A stretch of DNA of 64,000 bases from Kitasatospora atroaurantiaca. Its GTDB lineage: Bacteria; Actinomycetota; Actinomycetes; Streptomycetales; Streptomycetaceae. The stretch covers positions 1,736,001 to 1,800,000 of the forward strand of contig NZ_VIVR01000001.1 in NCBI RefSeq assembly GCF_007828955.1. Direction: 5' to 3'. Position numbers and translations under genes: made by a program. The notes under the pieces were generated by a model. The model saw only the letters and a program-made list of their open reading frames with translations, was not told the origin of the DNA and did not search any database. Shown here in pieces: positions 63,619 through 64,000 of the stretch; within the stretch, counting starts at the first letter, position 1; every line of letters starts with the position of its first letter.

Positions 63619-63736
63619 GGTCCGCGCTTGCCACGCGGACGGTTCGCCGCGGAGCCCGGTCCTCACCCAGGGCACCCCGCCACGGACGGAGGGTTGCCGG
63701 ACAGCAAGCTGGGGCTTGTCGCTGTCACTCATGACC
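63619..63736 (-). ncRNA. SAM-IV riboswitch
   Basis: Minus strand reads GGTCATGAGTGACAGCGACA, AGCCCCAGCTTGCTGTCCGG, CAACCCTCC, GGGGTGCCC, TGGGTGAGGACC, then a hairpin and GGCAAGCGCGGACC. This follows the SAM-IV aptamer I recall from actinobacteria almost base for base in the core (P1 GGTC/GACC, pseudoknot 3' end GGCAAGCGCGGACC). About 118 nt, ending 51 nt before the aminotransferase ATG. Confidence 0.88.
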
Positions 63737-63809
63737 TGTCGAAGACTCTAAGCACAGCCCGCAGAGTGGTCAAACCACGGCCCACCATCCGGACAAGCGC
63801 GGCGAGCCA

Positions 63810-63976
63810 ACAGGGGGCGCGGGGAACTGCGCGTGACGGAAGACGGCGTTGCCGTCACCGCCTCGCCGAGAGCCACTGGCACTCGGTCGCGAAACGGCGT
63901 AGCGGGGTGCCTGTTGCTCCCGGTGGAGCGGTGACGGCCGTGCGTCTTCCGGTTTCGCGCAGTTCCCCGCGCCCCT
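63810..63976. repeat. Long inverted repeat, copy 6 of the GGGGAACTGCGC family
   Basis: Left arm 63811-63831 (GGGGGCGCGGGGAACTGCGCG) with GGAAGACG; right arm CGTCTTCC ... GCGCAGTTCCCCGCGCCCCTG to 63976. Loop about 110 nt. A gene on the minus strand probably ends just right of it (possible stop at 63989-63991). Confidence 0.82.
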
Positions 63977-64000
63977 GAAAGGAGACCCTCAGCGCGCCGT

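Noticed and set aside
63989..64000. 3' end of a further minus-strand gene
   Set aside because: Only a TGA-compatible triplet and three codons are visible; nothing can be assigned.

Overview
The window is about 70% GC, with GTG/TTG starts, 1-4 nt start/stop overlaps and rare TTA codons. Gene content and order point to the chromosome core of a Streptomycetaceae actinomycete (Streptomyces or Kitasatospora). From memory, the order ftsI-ftsL-rsmH ... DUF3040 ... metF, prenyl synthase, Rv2175c-type protein, PASTA kinase, class II DAHP synthase, acyltransferase, ArsA-like protein, SRPBCC protein, FadD, GT4 follows M. tuberculosis Rv2163c-Rv2188c. It also follows S. coelicolor from about SCO2090 to SCO2140, including macRS and glkA. 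This synteny was recalled, not computed.

Layout. 0-4.7 kb: division and cell-wall genes (partial ftsI, ftsL, rsmH) and a beta-carbonic anhydrase. 5.0-9.7 kb: a MoxR/DUF58/transglutaminase operon. 9.8-17.5 kb: DUF3040 protein, methyltransferase, HEPN-type protein, DUF4126 membrane protein preceded by a MacR-like box, CrtI-like oxidoreductase, Tyr/Gln-rich membrane protein, metF and a polyprenyl diphosphate synthase. 17.7-22.3 kb: thiamine genes (thiE; TPP riboswitch-thiO-thiS-thiG) with an Rv2175c-type protein and a flavoprotein. 22.6-28.1 kb: PASTA Ser/Thr kinase, a three-gene type VII secretion-like operon, a molybdopterin oxidoreductase, bacterioferritin and its iron-box-controlled ferredoxin. 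28.2-31.8 kb: divergent DAHP synthase and fused anthranilate synthase, the latter behind a WWW leader-peptide attenuator.

31.9-38.8 kb: an accessory six-gene operon on the minus strand. It encodes a secreted TNT-type NAD glycohydrolase-like protein, two GMC oxidoreductases, a dehydrogenase small-subunit-like protein, a ferritin-like protein and an acetoacetate-decarboxylase-like protein. It is the best candidate here for an undescribed system. 38.9-53.6 kb: MacRS two-component system, acyltransferase, hydrolase, endonuclease-like protein, glucokinase, an ArsA-like protein with a degenerate P-loop, SRPBCC protein, acyl-CoA ligase, two glycosyltransferases and a PfkB kinase. 53.6-58.7 kb: a Tat-type HExxH protein and three NlpC/P60 hydrolases, one behind a c-di-AMP (ydaO) riboswitch. 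58.9-64 kb: NYN-domain protein, zinc-ribbon protein, rhomboid protease with a TTA codon, Lrp-type sensor, and a class V aminotransferase behind a SAM-IV riboswitch.

Regulatory RNA is dense: TPP, c-di-AMP and SAM-IV riboswitches plus a trp attenuator. Six long inverted repeats sharing one arm sequence sit at gene 3' ends. A second short repeat family and a 194-bp MITE-like element are also present. No tRNA, rRNA, CRISPR array, prophage or transposase gene was seen.
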